Shown: positions 45,648 to 57,748 of the stretch, in pieces
Position numbering within the stretch: the stretch's first letter is position 1
Layout: each line of letters begins with the position of its first letter
Assembly: GCA_031002005.1 (NCBI GenBank)
Contig: JARYHS010008074.1
Location: 281,357,930 to 281,421,929, forward strand
DNA: 64,000 bases
Direction: 5' to 3'
Source: Vandiemenella viatica
Taxonomy: Eukaryota > Arthropoda > Insecta > Orthoptera > Morabidae
Translations under genes and position numbers: made by a program
Notes under the pieces: generated by a model
The model's input: the letters and a program-made list of their open reading frames with translations, nothing else
Databases searched by the model: none
What the model was told of the DNA's origin: nothing

Positions 45648-46454
45648 TGTAACAGATTAATGGCAGTTACCAATTACTTTGCAAGATAATTTAAGAAACT
45701 AATTTAACTTGGGGAAGAATGGCTGGTAAAAGCTTTAAATAGTAGCAGTTGGTTTGGTCTGCTTGCGATGTCAGTAACCACCAAGTCTGTGGGCTCAGGG
45801 AGGTATGGCCCAGTTTAAAAACATGGCTTGTGTAGATTGAAATACTGGTAGTCGACTACTAATGTCAGCATCCACCGAGTCCATGGGCGCAGGCATGATG
45901 CACTTGGGAGAAAGACATACAAGGGCTTCCGGGCAGGCAGTCTGCTACAGATCGTGGAGTAGGTCAGTCCATAATGAAAGAGAAAAGTCAGTTAAGTTGA
46001 TGAGATTGCACATTTCTGCTTCATCATTCTGATGAAGAATTAATCTTGAGGAATGTGATATCTGTGGCTATATGAAGAAACTTAAGTAGCGTGAAAAGTA
46101 TTTCTAGGATTGATATAAATTGTTTTTGTTTTTTTTATGAACCATATGTATGACCTAAGAACTGGTAAATGTGTTTAGGAATGACTGAGAAGAGTCCTTG
46201 CTTTCAGTCTAAATTTATACGAGATACAACTTGTAGTCTTTAAGGATTGAAGTTCCATTAACGTAATTTCATAAAGGCTGGGAGTTGAAGTGAGAATGTG
46301 CTATAAACAAATGCATATATTTAAAATAAGAAAGTTTATTTTTATTTAGTTTATCAAGTTAAAGTTTGTTTGTGGCTGTCAGTGAACGAATCTGAAAATA
46401 GTGTGTGCACAGAACCTTAAGTGTAGTGACATAAGAGCCAGCATAACTGCGACA
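45648..46454 (+). repeat. Right LTR
   Basis: Begins directly after the purine tract AGGGGGA with TGTAACAG and ends CTGCGACA before TAAT. The part near 45770-45800 ('gtcagtaaccaccaagtctg') recurs at about 45863-45890 ('gtcagcatccaccgagtcca'), an internal duplication that accounts for the longer size. Confidence 0.88.
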
Positions 46455-46535
46455 TAATGCATCATAAAACATACATTTAAAATATTAATATTTTGTCCAT
46501 GGTGGACTTGTGGAATCAGCGACTGTGATATCAAA

Positions 46536-46609
46536 TTTGGTTGATAATTGAATACAGCGACCAGTCACAGTTTACTGTGACTGGTCACTGTATTCAATTA
46601 TCAACCAAA
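46536..46609. repeat. Near-perfect 36-bp palindrome with 2-nt centre
   Basis: 46536-46571 (starting TTTGGTTGATAATTGAATAC) is the reverse complement of 46574-46609 with a single C/T difference. It lies 140 bp downstream of skywalker exon 46750-46908, inside the intron and just outside the LTR element. Confidence 0.93.
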
Positions 46610-46749
46610 AAATAAATAATTTAAAAGTCTAAAACAAATGTAACACATCAAAATTTCAATTAAATGTACAAAAAAGTCTAGCAAAAATTTATCTTATATC
46701 TATAAAAATCAAAAGATGCACTACATACATCAAACACAAAATTAAATAC

Positions 46750-46908
46750 CTCATTGTTACATGTCTTTATCATTAAAAGAGTAGGCTCATGATGTTCGAC
46801 ACGAACAAAAAAAGTAGTTAAGCTGCACCCATGCTCTTCAGTTGTATAAAGAAGAATTGGTTGGTACATTGTTATCCTCACTGGAAGCCATGACCAAAGT
46901 GTTATCAG
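46750..46908 (-). CDS. sky: TLDc-domain protein (Skywalker/TBC1D24-like), first TLDc exon
   Basis: On the minus strand the intron ends TTTTGTTTTCAG and the exon encodes LITLWSWLPVRITMYQPILL, YTTEEHGCSLTTFFVRVEHH and EPTLLMIKTCNNE, 53 codons in phase 0 at both ends. 'L---LP-R----P-LLY-T--HG-SL-TFF-R----EPTLL-IK' is the start of a TLDc domain. It runs into VFGAYC of the next exon 22 kb away. The donor is GAG|GTATTT. Earlier exons (TBC domain) must lie further right, but I could not recognise any between 46909 and 64000. Confidence 0.9.
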
Positions 46909-47385
46909 CTGAAAACAAAATACACACATAATTTCTTGTAATGAATGACGGGTAAGTGCAGAAATCAGAATTAAAGGTAAACTTGAAAACATCTTAAACA
47001 TAAATAATTTGGTAAAATCCTAGTCAAGCAGGAAGTTGATTTCCATGTGAACTGCATCATCCTAGTCAAACAGCATGTGGCCTTCTGCCCAGCAGATGCC
47101 TTGTCCGTAATGGGCAGGTGGCAGAAAAAGAAAAATATCTTGTTCAGTGTTTGCGGGAGTATGTATTTTTATATCACTTGGCACTGCAAGCCAAAACGAA
47201 AAAGGAAATACGCAAAAGACACAATCAGATTAGTAACATCTATTATTTGTTTTATAAAGCCTCTAATATTTTCCATAACCCATAAGGTACAATATTGTAA
47301 TAGTATAATTATCATAAAGTTAATCGAATAAGAACTTAGGTTGTGAAAGTAATTTAGAAAATGGTTTTGTACAGTATAGGCAACA
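46909..47385. other. Intron sequence, no gene recognised
   Basis: A slightly CpG-richer patch near 47060-47125 ('cccagcagatgccttgtccg') stands out, but it has no recognisable product. The open frame 47047-47331 (+) is not convincing. Confidence 0.5.
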
Positions 47386-47712
47386 TCAGTTGATCTTTCT
47401 CTCAATTGACTTGCATTTGAGAAAGAATTGGTGGACTGATTTGATATTATTGTGTCTTCTTGTAGTTCTTATGAAGTTGTGAAGACAATATGTAGTTTTG
47501 ACAATATGAACTGCACTATCTACATCCAACTTCATAGGCCTATAAGACATATGATACATTGGAGCTAAAATGCCAAAGGCATTTTCTACTTCACTTAAGC
47601 AAATTGCTTGCTTTTCCTTTGCCCCGAGGGGCCTTCCCAAGTTAGTTGTCAGCTTTGATATTTCTGGTTGTATAGGATATTTCTGGCTATTTAGGATTGT
47701 GTAGATCTTCAT
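47386..47712 (-). pseudogene. PIF/Harbinger transposase C-terminal remnant
   Basis: A 108-codon minus frame reads LGRPLGAKEKQAICLSEVEN, then AFGILAPMYHMSYRPMKLDV and VKTTYCLHNFIRTTRR. 'R--VENAFGIL---F---R-P---------V----LHN' is the end of the DDE_4 domain of Harbinger transposases. The catalytic DDE residues further upstream are absent, so it is a fragment. It lies 5' of the first TLDc exon of skywalker, probably in an upstream intron. Confidence 0.8.
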
Positions 47713-50700
47713 ACTGTTGTTGAGACATTTGAAAATAACGACAGAAACTATATTCTAAAGAAGTTAACACATTGTACAATTTGTGGAATTCCCTGAAATC
47801 TTCTCTTCTTTTTATTAATTTTGTAGATCCATTTTTAATTTTTTTTCACATTTAACTACTTAATGCAAACAAGAGAATCGATTCTTCTTCGTCAGATGAA
47901 CTGCTGTACTTTTAACAAGAAGGAGAGCAAAAGATTTAATTATGTCTGCCTTTGGTCACAACTGCTTCAACACCGGTCCATCCTTAAGCTGTATGCATTC
48001 TGTTTGACCACTAAAACTTAGATGGACTGCTATCAATCTGCTGTGGACTGCAATCAATCTGCTATGGACAGTCTGCTTTCTGGTTGACTGGGCCTTAAAT
48101 GTTTTATTTATACACATATCTATTTCCAGTAAACTGTAATACATAACAAATGAACTCTACAGCATTGCTAATTCTATTCAACAAACATATCTAAACAAAA
48201 CCTTCCTCGCTGCTCCAAATCTGTAACAGTTAACTTTTCCCTCCCCCTCTCTTTTTCACTCCCACATCTATTACAGCATTACACTGGCAACCAAGACTAT
48301 TGTTTCTGATTTGCACATTATTCCTTGGTTTATTAATTTTTCTACATTATTTGAAAGTTTTTTTTCGTTTTCTTTTTTTTACAAATCATAAGTTTCCATT
48401 TTCCTTCCTTCCTTATTTTCCAAACAAGGTATTCCCCTTGTATCTGCTTCTTAATATCCTCCACAGATTTTATGCTTTAATTTCATTCTAACATCTCTCC
48501 ATTTTATTTCCAAATTTTACTTTATTTATTTTCATCCCCCCCCCCCCCCACAACACACACACACTACACCACAACTGCATCCAATAGTATATTCACCAAC
48601 TGCTTGCAAGTAATCGAATAAAAGATCCATAATTCATGTTTGCAGTTTTCCTACACCCAAAAATACTTCTACCTAATATTTCTATGTCATTCATAAACAA
48701 TGGAAGATGTCATATCCTGTCTAAAGTCATTTAACATGAATACAATAACTGTATTTTAGGATAGATTTACATTAGGCCTACAAGGAAATCATGTACAAAT
48801 TTAATGTGCATTTCCATACATGCAGAACTTTACACTAAAACTAAACAGTATGAAAATTACAGAAGAAGCCGTGCTTTTGTTACATCTAAACAAGAGCGCA
48901 AGGGAACACCTAATTCTATAAGGGCACATCACTGAACAGAAACTGCAGTGTACTAAAGTAATTTAACATGTAGTCATAATATCTAACCTTTGAATAATAA
49001 TAATAATAAAAAACAACCAATCATACAACAAAACAGAAGTATAACAGGTAACTAAACTATGAAATATTAATGCACCATGTTTCTTGCTTACCAGATCCTT
49101 TAATACATATCAAGTTACAATGATACGAGTTAGCTACTTTTACCTTTGTATGTTAATACCTAAATAATATACCAAATAATATGGTTCTTGAAAAAGAATA
49201 CAATAAACATATAGAAAATAGAGGGAAATTAACCAATATTAAAAATTTTAACACTGAGGACAAAAGCATCTTAAGATACACGAGAGGTGAGTTGAAACAT
49301 TTCTTAAAACTAAAATGTATAAAAATTTCAAGTGCCATGCAATATATGTATCTATCAAAGCAGCTTTGAAATTAGAGTAATTTAACAACTCCTATAGCAG
49401 AAAAATGATTTGAAACTCAGGGCAACATTATACAAAGAATGACATACAAAAAAAAAAAAAAGAGACAAACTACCTGCAGTTAACTGAAAACATTAATATC
49501 CATGCACCCAGTTAATAAATAATTTTGCATTCTCTTCATGCACTTACTTACTTCCTCTTGGTCTAGCACATGAGACTTGATGTTATGTATGGGATAAACA
49601 CCCATGGAAGGAACTCGAGCACCAGGAGAATGAGATCCCTTTGCAGCAGCAACAAACAACCAACATACCCATTACTGCCACAAAGAGTATCCAATATTCT
49701 TTTAATCCACTACCCCATCACAAACCAAATTGTTAGTACATCCACTTTGTCTTCAATGTAAGAATATATATGTGCATTACATTCTGGTCACTATAGGATC
49801 TACGAAGTTGTTAGTATATGTTGATAAAAGAGGTATTTGGGAGTTGTTAGAATGGGTAATTCTGCGGGTCTCTTTCCATTTAAATAATATAATCAGATGC
49901 ATCTAGTATTCTGTACATCTGATAACAAACTGAGTTGTACTAATACAACATTTAAACAATGAAAAGGTTACATTTTCCTATGCAAAGCTTCTATAAATCT
50001 ACTGTTTAGATGACTGCATAGAAATGAAATAGTGTTACATCTTGGAGAGAAACACAAATCGCTGTCTTCAAACTCAAATTTTACTAACGTCAAATGTCTA
50101 ACTATACCAGCAACAATAAAGTAGGAAGAATAGCCAAGAGGTGATAATTAATATGTAAAGTTAAAATATACCCATCAGCAGTAACCCTACACTTAGGACA
50201 CACTAATAAACAAAGAAGTAACTTCATAAAGATTAAATTCTGACACCTACTTCTTCTTCCTTCAAAACACAAAATTATTCAATGCGCAATATTAGTATCA
50301 GACTATCTGTCCTATAAATATAAAGAGCTTTTTATCACACCTCATATTCATGAACACAGTTGTATATATGAAGATTTCTTGTAAAGAGTGTGAAAAATTC
50401 ATGCAATTATGAAAGTAATGTTTAATAAACTAATGTTGTAAATCAAAGAATTTCTTCTGCAGATGTTTATTTTTAAATATTCATTTTCTTTCAAATTAAA
50501 AAAAATATCTATCAAAAAATGAGAAATCTGATGAAAGTATTGAATAAAATTACTTTAATTCTAAGAAAAGTTAAAACTTTTCCACCAATGTTTTACCCAA
50601 GATCATGCTAATCTTTACTAGCCAGTTAAGTGATGGAAATAATTACAAAAACAAATTTTTAACTTGTGAAATTCCATGCAGAAATTTTTTTCCTACTATC

Positions 50701-51174
50701 AAATTTTTATGTTCCTTACATGTTTTAATATGGAAAATCTTCCAAATTATTTGATCTACAGGAAGGTTTTTCGTGATACAAATAACCTAATTTTACAAGT
50801 TTCTATTAACCACCACATTATGTCAGGATCCATGACTAGTTATAACAAGGCACTTGTATGTTCCCTTTGTTTCAACGAAAACTGCTGATGACATTCAGAA
50901 ACAGACAGTGTATCACGCAGCTAGCTTGTAATATTTTTTCAGTCCATAAGAATAAATTACACGTGTCAAGATTTGGAAATGCAGGACTAATCATGCAAAA
51001 TAATGTTAAAAAGTATGTTTATGAAGACTGCACTAAAGGTAGTTCCTCTCAAAGATATACAATTGTGGAATGTGGCCTAGTTATCACAACCATTTGCCAA
51101 ACGTACCATATTTTTTTTCTCAGCTCCTAACAATGGTACGAATGTGAAACTTTAGATCTGAATTATTTTAAGTT
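47713..51174. other. No gene recognised
   Basis: AT-rich sequence with a C-run at 48537-48549. A small direct repeat ('ctgcaatcaatctgctatgg' against the preceding 'ctgctatcaatctgctgtgg') lies at about 48030-48068. No exon or element could be supported. Confidence 0.5.
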
Positions 51175-52398
51175 TTCAGAGTGGGCGCAGAAAGTTTCTG
51201 TTTCTTCCGACAGATAGCGTACTTGCAGCAATGATTCAACATGGTGTCTGTGAGTGATGTACATTATAAGCAGCGTGTTGTCATTGAATTTCTCACTGAA
51301 GAGCAAGAAACGGTTAGAAACATTCACAAACATTTATGTGGAATTTATGGAGCATTAGCAGTCGACAGAAGTACCGTTAGTCGCTGGACACAGAGGATGA
51401 GGCCATCTGAAAGCAGTTCTGCAGAGCTCCAAGATATGCAGCGGTCGGGAAGGCCACCCATGGCTGTAACATCTGACAAGATGCAGTGTGATGATGTGCT
51501 CATTCACAATGACCGACTCATAACAACTCAGCATGGGATCTGTCGATCAACAAAGGAAGTGTAGGTGGAATTGTCAGAGCTCTTGATAATGAAAAACAGT
51601 GTTCATGGTGGGTTCCGCTCCGTATTATGGAGAAACATAAAATTCTCAGAAAAAAACATTTGTATTGAGTTGCTGCAACATTTTGAAGCCAAGGGAAAGG
51701 CCAGATTGCGACAGGTATTGAAACTTGGGTTCACCATTTTGAGCCCAAAAACAAAATGGCAATTGATGGTATGGCACCATCCAGACTCTCCACAGAAGAA
51801 AAAATTCAAATAACTGCTTCCGTTGGTAAGGTCACGATCACTGTGTTTTTGCACTGTAATGGTGTCATACTCGCTGATGTGATGCGAAGAGGCACCACCA
51901 TTAATTCTGAGGCATATGTGAACACATTAACCAAATTCAAGAAGCACTTCCAGTGACTTGGATGCCATAACAATCCAGATGATTGTTTGCTTCAACATGA
52001 TAACGCACTCCCTCACACAAGTTTGAGGACATTGGAACACATCACCAAACAGGTTGGACAGTGTTACCCAATCCTCCCTATATCCCTAACCTAGCTCCCT
52101 CGCTTTCACTTGTTTGGGCCATTGAAGAATGTCATTCATGGGAGACATTTTGAGGATGACGAAGAGTTGATTCACACAGTGAAGAAATGGCTTTGTTGAT
52201 AGAACAAGAAGTGGAACTGCCAGGGCATACACGCTCATGTGTCTCGCTGGAGGAAGGCCGTAGAATGGGAAGGAGATTATGTGGAAAAATAGGGAGTAGA
52301 AGAAATATCATCCCCTCTTTTGGATAAGTTTCATTGTGTTCAATAAATAATTGTTGAAGAAAAAAAAGTGGTGCATTAGTTTCTGGGCCACCCTTGTA
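51175..52398 (+). mobile_element. Mariner-family transposon, decayed
   Basis: The imperfect ends are AGAGTGGGCGCAGAAAGTTT at the left and, reversed, AGGGTGGCCCAGAAACTAAT at the right. Between them lies a mariner transposase broken by an internal deletion and frameshifts. The element length of ~1.2 kb is a little shorter than intact mariners. Confidence 0.85.
51241..52350 (+). pseudogene. Mariner transposase, internally deleted and frameshifted
   Basis: The ATG at 51241 starts the helix-turn-helix domain (YKQRVVIEFLTEEQETVRNI, STVSRWTQRMRPSESSSAEL, SGRPPM). The linker WVHHFEPKTKW motif is altered (FTILSPKTKWQLMVWHHPDS), followed by MRRGTTINSEAYVNTLTKF and LLQHDNA-PHTSLRTLEHIT with the second catalytic aspartate, and HLFGPLKNVIHGRHFEDDEE at the end. 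Part of the first catalytic region is missing, and stops at 51562 and later split the frame. Confidence 0.88.
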
Positions 52399-53526
52399 AT
52401 AACTACAAAAAGGAGTTGTAACGATAACAAAACAATAACAAAAATTGGACCTGTGCATGTCAGGAACACGTTCTATAGGTTCATGTAGCTTTTGTATTGA
52501 TGTCCTGTTGAAGCTTTTATACAAACATACAGCACTATACTCAAAGTAATCATAATATTTGAATGCTACTGAACAACATTTGTTAACATACGTATGGAGA
52601 AATTATATATATAAAAAAATTAAATTAGCACTCGTAACAATGAAACGGGAAGAAATGCCATGAGGAAATGTTAATACAGAAAGCAAAACAAAGTACACAC
52701 ATTACCTACCAAACGTGAAGAAATGGGAGCCACAGCAACAAAAATCACTACACAAACACAAAAAACACAACCGTTCTGCTAGCAAATTAGAGCATATGGC
52801 TAAACTCCCACAAGTATCAACCATATGAATTCATTATTCTGAACATGTAATATTTAACCCCTTCAAAATAATTTCACAATGTTGCAGTACATAACAAGTA
52901 ACTTGGTTACTTTACTAATGACCTTCAACGAAAAGGGGATATAAACAACATACAAGGCTTGAAAAATAGACAAATTTATGCCAACAATTTCTGAAAATAT
53001 AATCAAGAACACAATACAGTGCAGGAATTCTTATAGACTCCTAAAGGTAATCTTCAATAACCATTTGAACATTCAGTGAATAGTTGCCATTTTTACCCAT
53101 TTTCTCGTGCCATTGACCAGAACAAATGCCATTTATACATCTGTTGTAAGAGATCATTTAGAGCAGTCTGGTAAATTACTGTTAAGGTTGCTGTTTTGAA
53201 AATATAAGGAGCCAGTTTAGAATCCCGGTGAGGCCTGGAATCTTACAGAATCTTATGACTGTATACTTTGAAGATTTTGTGGTTCAGAATCCACATTAAA
53301 TTGCATGCCCAGCCATGACAGGAGAGAGATTCTATTACCTGGCAATCGAATTATCCTCCACAGTCTCCCATTAGCAGTAGACAAAAATTTGGAATAACAA
53401 AAAACTATCAATTACTGCTATATAAAAAAGAGTAGTTGTTGGAGACCATGAGAAATTGTTTTTTTCTTCATCTCATATTAGAGAAATTGTTCATCACATA
53501 TTTCATATTTATACTTATGAAGTGTT
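52399..53526. other. No gene recognised
   Basis: AT-rich sequence. Nothing beyond short open frames without motifs. Confidence 0.5.
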
Positions 53527-54238
53527 TCTATACTATGTTCAGACAGAAAAGGTGGGTCATGGCCACTCTGCTCTATCCCCACTCCACTGCCCCAACCCCT
53601 ACAGGCAAAGGGGAAACAGCTGCAGCGCATGCGCAAACATCATCACGATATGTTACTTCTAATTTGATTATTTCTTCAGTAAAATCGAGCTATCTGTCGT
53701 GCCGGAAATCAGTGAATCATATGTCATAGAAATTGCGTGTTTACCAACTACAATATCATATGTTAATAAAGATAAAAATTATTTACATATCAATGAATAA
53801 AACTTACTGCTTTCAGTCATTATTTTTAGTCATTTCGAGGATTAAATCCAGTTTTTAGATGTGTTTCCCAGTGGCAGTTAATTATCGAAACACGTTGTTT
53901 AAATACTCGCTGCACTGTTCGTAACGATACGCCACACGCCTCTGCCGTCATTTTTTGTGGTTCCCTAAAAAGAATTTTTACTTTCTCTTCAGAGTTTTCT
54001 AGCGGCTTAAAAAATTTTTACACTTCAACAATAATTGTTTTTGACTGACGCCATTTCACTTACAGCGTTTTATAACGGTGTATTGGAATAAACACGACAA
54101 TACTGCGACCAACGACAATGTCTGTAGGCAGCGGTCCGCTTGGAGGGGAAGGCAACTGGAGGGGGTGGTGAGGTGAGGTGCGGGGCGAGGGGCACATGAC
54201 CTTGACGCGCCAGATGAGAGCGAACGTAGTATAGATAC
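53527..54238 (-). mobile_element. Probable short inverted-repeat DNA transposon
   Basis: The left border reads 'tttctatactatgttc' and the right border, reversed, 'tatctatactacgttc', followed on both sides by GC-rich subterminal sequence with 'ggtcatg'. Inside, the minus strand holds part of a transposase-like DNA-binding domain (53850-54055). The family and target duplication are uncertain. Confidence 0.5.
53850..54055 (-). pseudogene. Transposase N-terminal helix-turn-helix remnant
   Basis: The minus strand reads MASVKNNYC and, in another frame, EEKVKILFREPQKMTAEACG followed by VSLRTVQRVFKQRVS. 'TAEACGVS-RTV-R' resembles the DNA-binding start of Tc1/mariner-like transposases found in insects. 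No catalytic domain follows. Confidence 0.5.
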
Positions 54239-55305
54239 AAATGGTTTTAGTTGTAAAAGACCAAAACTATGACACAAGAACAATGTCATTAGCGCCATAA
54301 CCACATACAAGTTAAACCAATCAAGTTTTATGATATAAAAGGTACAGTTTGAGATAACATTTAGAAGAAGAAGAAAAAGGAAAAAAAGTTCTTAATGTTG
54401 CAATAATTTTATTGTAACAGATAATGTCGTCATTAGTTCAAAGCAGTACTATGGAACTGTTAATGTATCATATAGAAAAACCATTTAACATTTATCTTAA
54501 AAGGTTCTTAAGAAGTTTGGGGAAACTGAATTCTAAATGAATGGGCATATTATTAAGCACAGTCAAAACCCGAATAACATAATGTGGCATTTCTTATAAC
54601 TTTATTAAAAGAGTAATTCATGAGTAAATTAGAAAGAATTTACTTCAGTTCATCTAAGTTGGTACAGTGAATGAAACAAAATAACAAAATTTGAATATGC
54701 AGTTCTTCTTTAATACTAATGGTCACCACATAAATAACTCCTTTTCAATAATATAAAACTTTGACTCTATAAGAGTGATTACTAAATAACAAGAAAAGTT
54801 GATATTCACAGATAATAATGTTTAATTTTAACAGCTGAAAAAATAAGCCAAGAACACACAAAATAAATCAGACTTGTCTCTACATGCAGACAACAGATTC
54901 CCAAAGGCTGACAACATAAAAATTGGCACAGCAAGTAGTCACATTCATCCGCTAAAACCGATACACACCCAAGCTGAAATGCGGTATGCGGACAAATTTC
55001 TGTAAAAGTCCAGTAATGTTGATTACATGCATAAAGTATATCGACATGTTCAAAATAAGCCTGTAAGTCTACTGAAAATAATAGGATAGTAACTTGCTTT
55101 AACAGGCTTATTGCACCGTGAAAATGCACGTGACTTACATGGTCCTCTTTCATTAGAAACTTCTCCCCACCTATACTTCACTCACAGATGTTGCATATAT
55201 AATAAACAACAAAACTCTAAGGAGATCAGTTAACTAACATTATTTGCAAGAGCTAATATTTTACTTACAACATCAAATTAATAACTCTTAGCATGTGGTC
55301 TATGC
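54239..55305. other. No gene recognised; one unexplained ORF
   Basis: A 115-codon minus frame (54806-55153) starts MKEDHVSHVHFHGAISLLKQ and contains many cysteines (CNQHYWTF, CDYLLCQFLCCQPLGICC). I do not recognise it. It has more CpG than its surroundings but no splice context I can support. Confidence 0.4.
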
Positions 55306-55309
55306 ACAT

Positions 55310-57748
55310 TCCTGCTATGTCTTATCATCACATATATTATTTCCATAAGGTTTTGTCACAAGCCAATATCTCCCTTGATAACTAACTGAAATGTATGAAT
55401 GAGATTATCATTTTAAAGCTTAAGGTCTTCACTTTGATCAAATCATGTTTTAAGAAAGAAATTTTTAAGAATTCAATCCTTAAAGGGGAAAAATGTCAAC
55501 ATCTCCAAAATGTGACTTTTTGTATCACGAACCATTTGTCTCCTTGCATTACTAACTGAAATCGGTAAATGAAGTACCAGTTGAAAGGTTAAGATCTCCG
55601 TTTTAGCGACATCATTTATTAACAAAAGAATTTTTCAGGATTCAACCATTAAAGGGCAAGAGTATACATATTTCTGCAACACATTTTTGTGTCATGAACC
55701 ATTTATCTCCATTGATATCAAACCGATATAAATAAATGACGTATCATTTTAAAGATTATGGTCTCCGCTGTTGTCACATTATAATTTAAGAAAGGAATCT
55801 TTTAGAATATGATCCTTAAAGGGAAAAATTATTATTATTTCCATTACATATCTTTTTTTATCACGAGCTATTGATCTCCCCTGATATATAATCGAAATCG
55901 AGGAATTAGCTATTATTTTAGAGATTAAGGTTTCAACTTTGCTAAAGTCATATTTTAAGAAAATAATTTTTCAGAATTCGGCCCCTAAAGTGCAAAAGTA
56001 TAAATATTTCTACAATGCATTTTTGTGTCACGAGCCATTTAATTCCTTTGATATCGAACCGATATGGAAAAATGAGGTATAATTTTAAGGAATAAGGTGT
56101 TCACCATGGTCACATCATAATTTAAGACAGGAATTTTTCGAAATTCGACACTTAAAGGCCAAATTATTATTATTTCCAAAATGTATTTTTTTGTCATGAG
56201 CTATTTATCTCCCTTGATATCTAACTGAAATAGATAAATGAGCAGTCATATTAAAGATTAAGGTCCTCTGCTTTGGTCACATAATTTCTTAAGAATGAAA
56301 TTGTTTTGTATTTTACCCTTAAAGGGCAAAAGTAATACCTGTGAAAGTCGCGCATGTGAGACAGTTCACAGCCTAGCCGCTACATAGCAGTAGCTCATAT
56401 CACAGAGATATTAATAAACTACTTCACTGGCGTTGACTTTTGTTATGTACCTATTACGCTAAACAAGTGAGTACAGGTCATCTAGTATATATTATTTCTG
56501 TAAGGTGTTTTTTTTTGGTCATAAAACATTTATCTCCCTTCATGCTTAACCGAAATCTATGAATGAGGTGTCATTTTAAAGCTTATGCTCTCCAGTTTGG
56601 TTAACCATATTTTAAGAAAGGAATTTTTCGGAATTCGACCTTAAAGAGCAAAAATGTCAATATTTCCAGAATGCTGTATTTTGTGCCATTATCCAGTTAT
56701 CACCCAGGATACCTAACTGAAATTGTTAAATGAAGGACCAATTTAAGGATTAAGATCTCCGCTTTGGTGACAATATATATGAAGACAGGGATTTTTCAGA
56801 ATTCAACCCTTAAAGAGCAAAAGTATCAATATTTCTACAGCATGTTTTTGTGTCACAAGTCATTTATCTCCCCTGATATCTAACCGAGATAGATAAATCA
56901 GGTATCATTTTAAAGATTAAGGTCTCCACCATGGTCACATCATATTTTAAGAAACGAGGAATTCAACCCTTAATGGGATAGTTATCATTATTTCCATTAC
57001 ATATTTTTTTGTCTTGAGCTATTTATGTCAATTGATATCTAACCAAAATCAAGAAATGAGATATTATTTTAGATAGTAAGGTCTCCGCTTTGATGAAATC
57101 ATATTTTAAGGATTTTTTTTTTTTGTTGTTTTGTTTTTGTAATTCCACCCTTAAAGGGCAAAATCATCATTATTTCTTAAAGATATTTTTTTATCATGAG
57201 CCATTTATCTCCCTTGATATGTAACTGAAATAAATAGATGGGCTATCATATTGAATATTAACGTTTCTGCTTTGGTCACATCATATTTTAAAAAAAGAAT
57301 TTTTCAGAATTCGACCTTTCAAGGATAACAGTATGATTATTTCTGTAATGTGTTTTTTTTGTTTTGTTTTGTTTTGTTAAGAGCCATTTATAATATTGAC
57401 ACCTAACCTAAATCGATAAATGAGGTATCATTTAAAAGCTTAAAGTCTCCGCTCAGGCAACATTATAAATTAAGAATGAAATTTTTTGGAAATTGCCCCT
57501 AAAGGGAAAAAATAATAATTGTGATTGTCACATGAATGAGACAGTTCAAAGCTAACCTGCTAGATAGCAGTAGCACATTTCACAGGGATATTAATAAACT
57601 GCCTCACTGACGTCAACTTTTGTTACATACCTATTACACAAAACAAGTAAACAATTGAAACAAATGAGGCGGTTCTCCTTTCATCCTATTACAAACTCCC
57701 AACCTTACAGTTCATTGTATTTATGGAATTTTAGCTTGGGTCATCTAG
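55310..57748 (+). repeat. Two blocks of a ~168-bp tandem repeat, each with a terminal tail
   Basis: Twelve monomers are marked by 'ccttaaag'-like words at 55478, 55646, 55814, 55983, 56150, 56317, then 56639, 56808, 56968, 57149, 57315 and 57498, spaced 160-183 bp. Each monomer contains 'atttatctcccttgatatc' and 'ttttaaag-ttaaggtctcc'. After every sixth monomer comes a related tail with 'agacagttca', 'tagcagtagc', 'gatattaataaact' and 'acctatta' (56335-56480 and 57515-57748), ending 'gtcatctagta'. The larger repeat period is about 1.16 kb. No protein is encoded. Confidence 0.9.

Larger units (their letters stand above)
38466..46454 (+). mobile_element. Gypsy-like LTR retrotransposon, pol lost, with nested insertions
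   Basis: Two related LTRs (38466-39163, 698 bp; 45648-46454, 807 bp) begin TGTAA and end CTGCGACA. The 4-bp direct repeat TAAT flanks the element (38462-38465, 46455-46458). A purine tract AGGGGGA (45641-45647) precedes the right LTR. The right LTR has an extra ~100-bp internal near-duplication. Only a gag remnant is seen inside; protease, reverse transcriptase and integrase are absent. A SINE and an ORF1-only LINE-type element are nested. LTR divergence shows this is an old insertion. Confidence 0.85.
24777..46749 (-). other. 22-kb intron of the skywalker homologue
   Basis: The intron lies between two TLDc exons, with donor GTATTT (plus AAATAC, 46744-46749) and acceptor TTATAG. It is filled with mobile and mitochondrial DNA: a CR1-type LINE, two SINEs, several PLE pieces, a NUMT, a Gypsy-like LTR element with a nested ORF1-only retroelement, and three palindromes. 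The parts 24790-25900, 25970-26580 and 26665-27775 show no gene or element that I recognise. Confidence 0.85.

Noticed and set aside
51603..52524. Minus-strand ORFs over the mariner element
   Set aside because: Antisense to the recognisable mariner transposase.
55310..57748. CRISPR-like array
   Set aside because: Monomers of ~168 bp are repeated throughout with no short repeat/spacer structure, and this is a eukaryotic genome.
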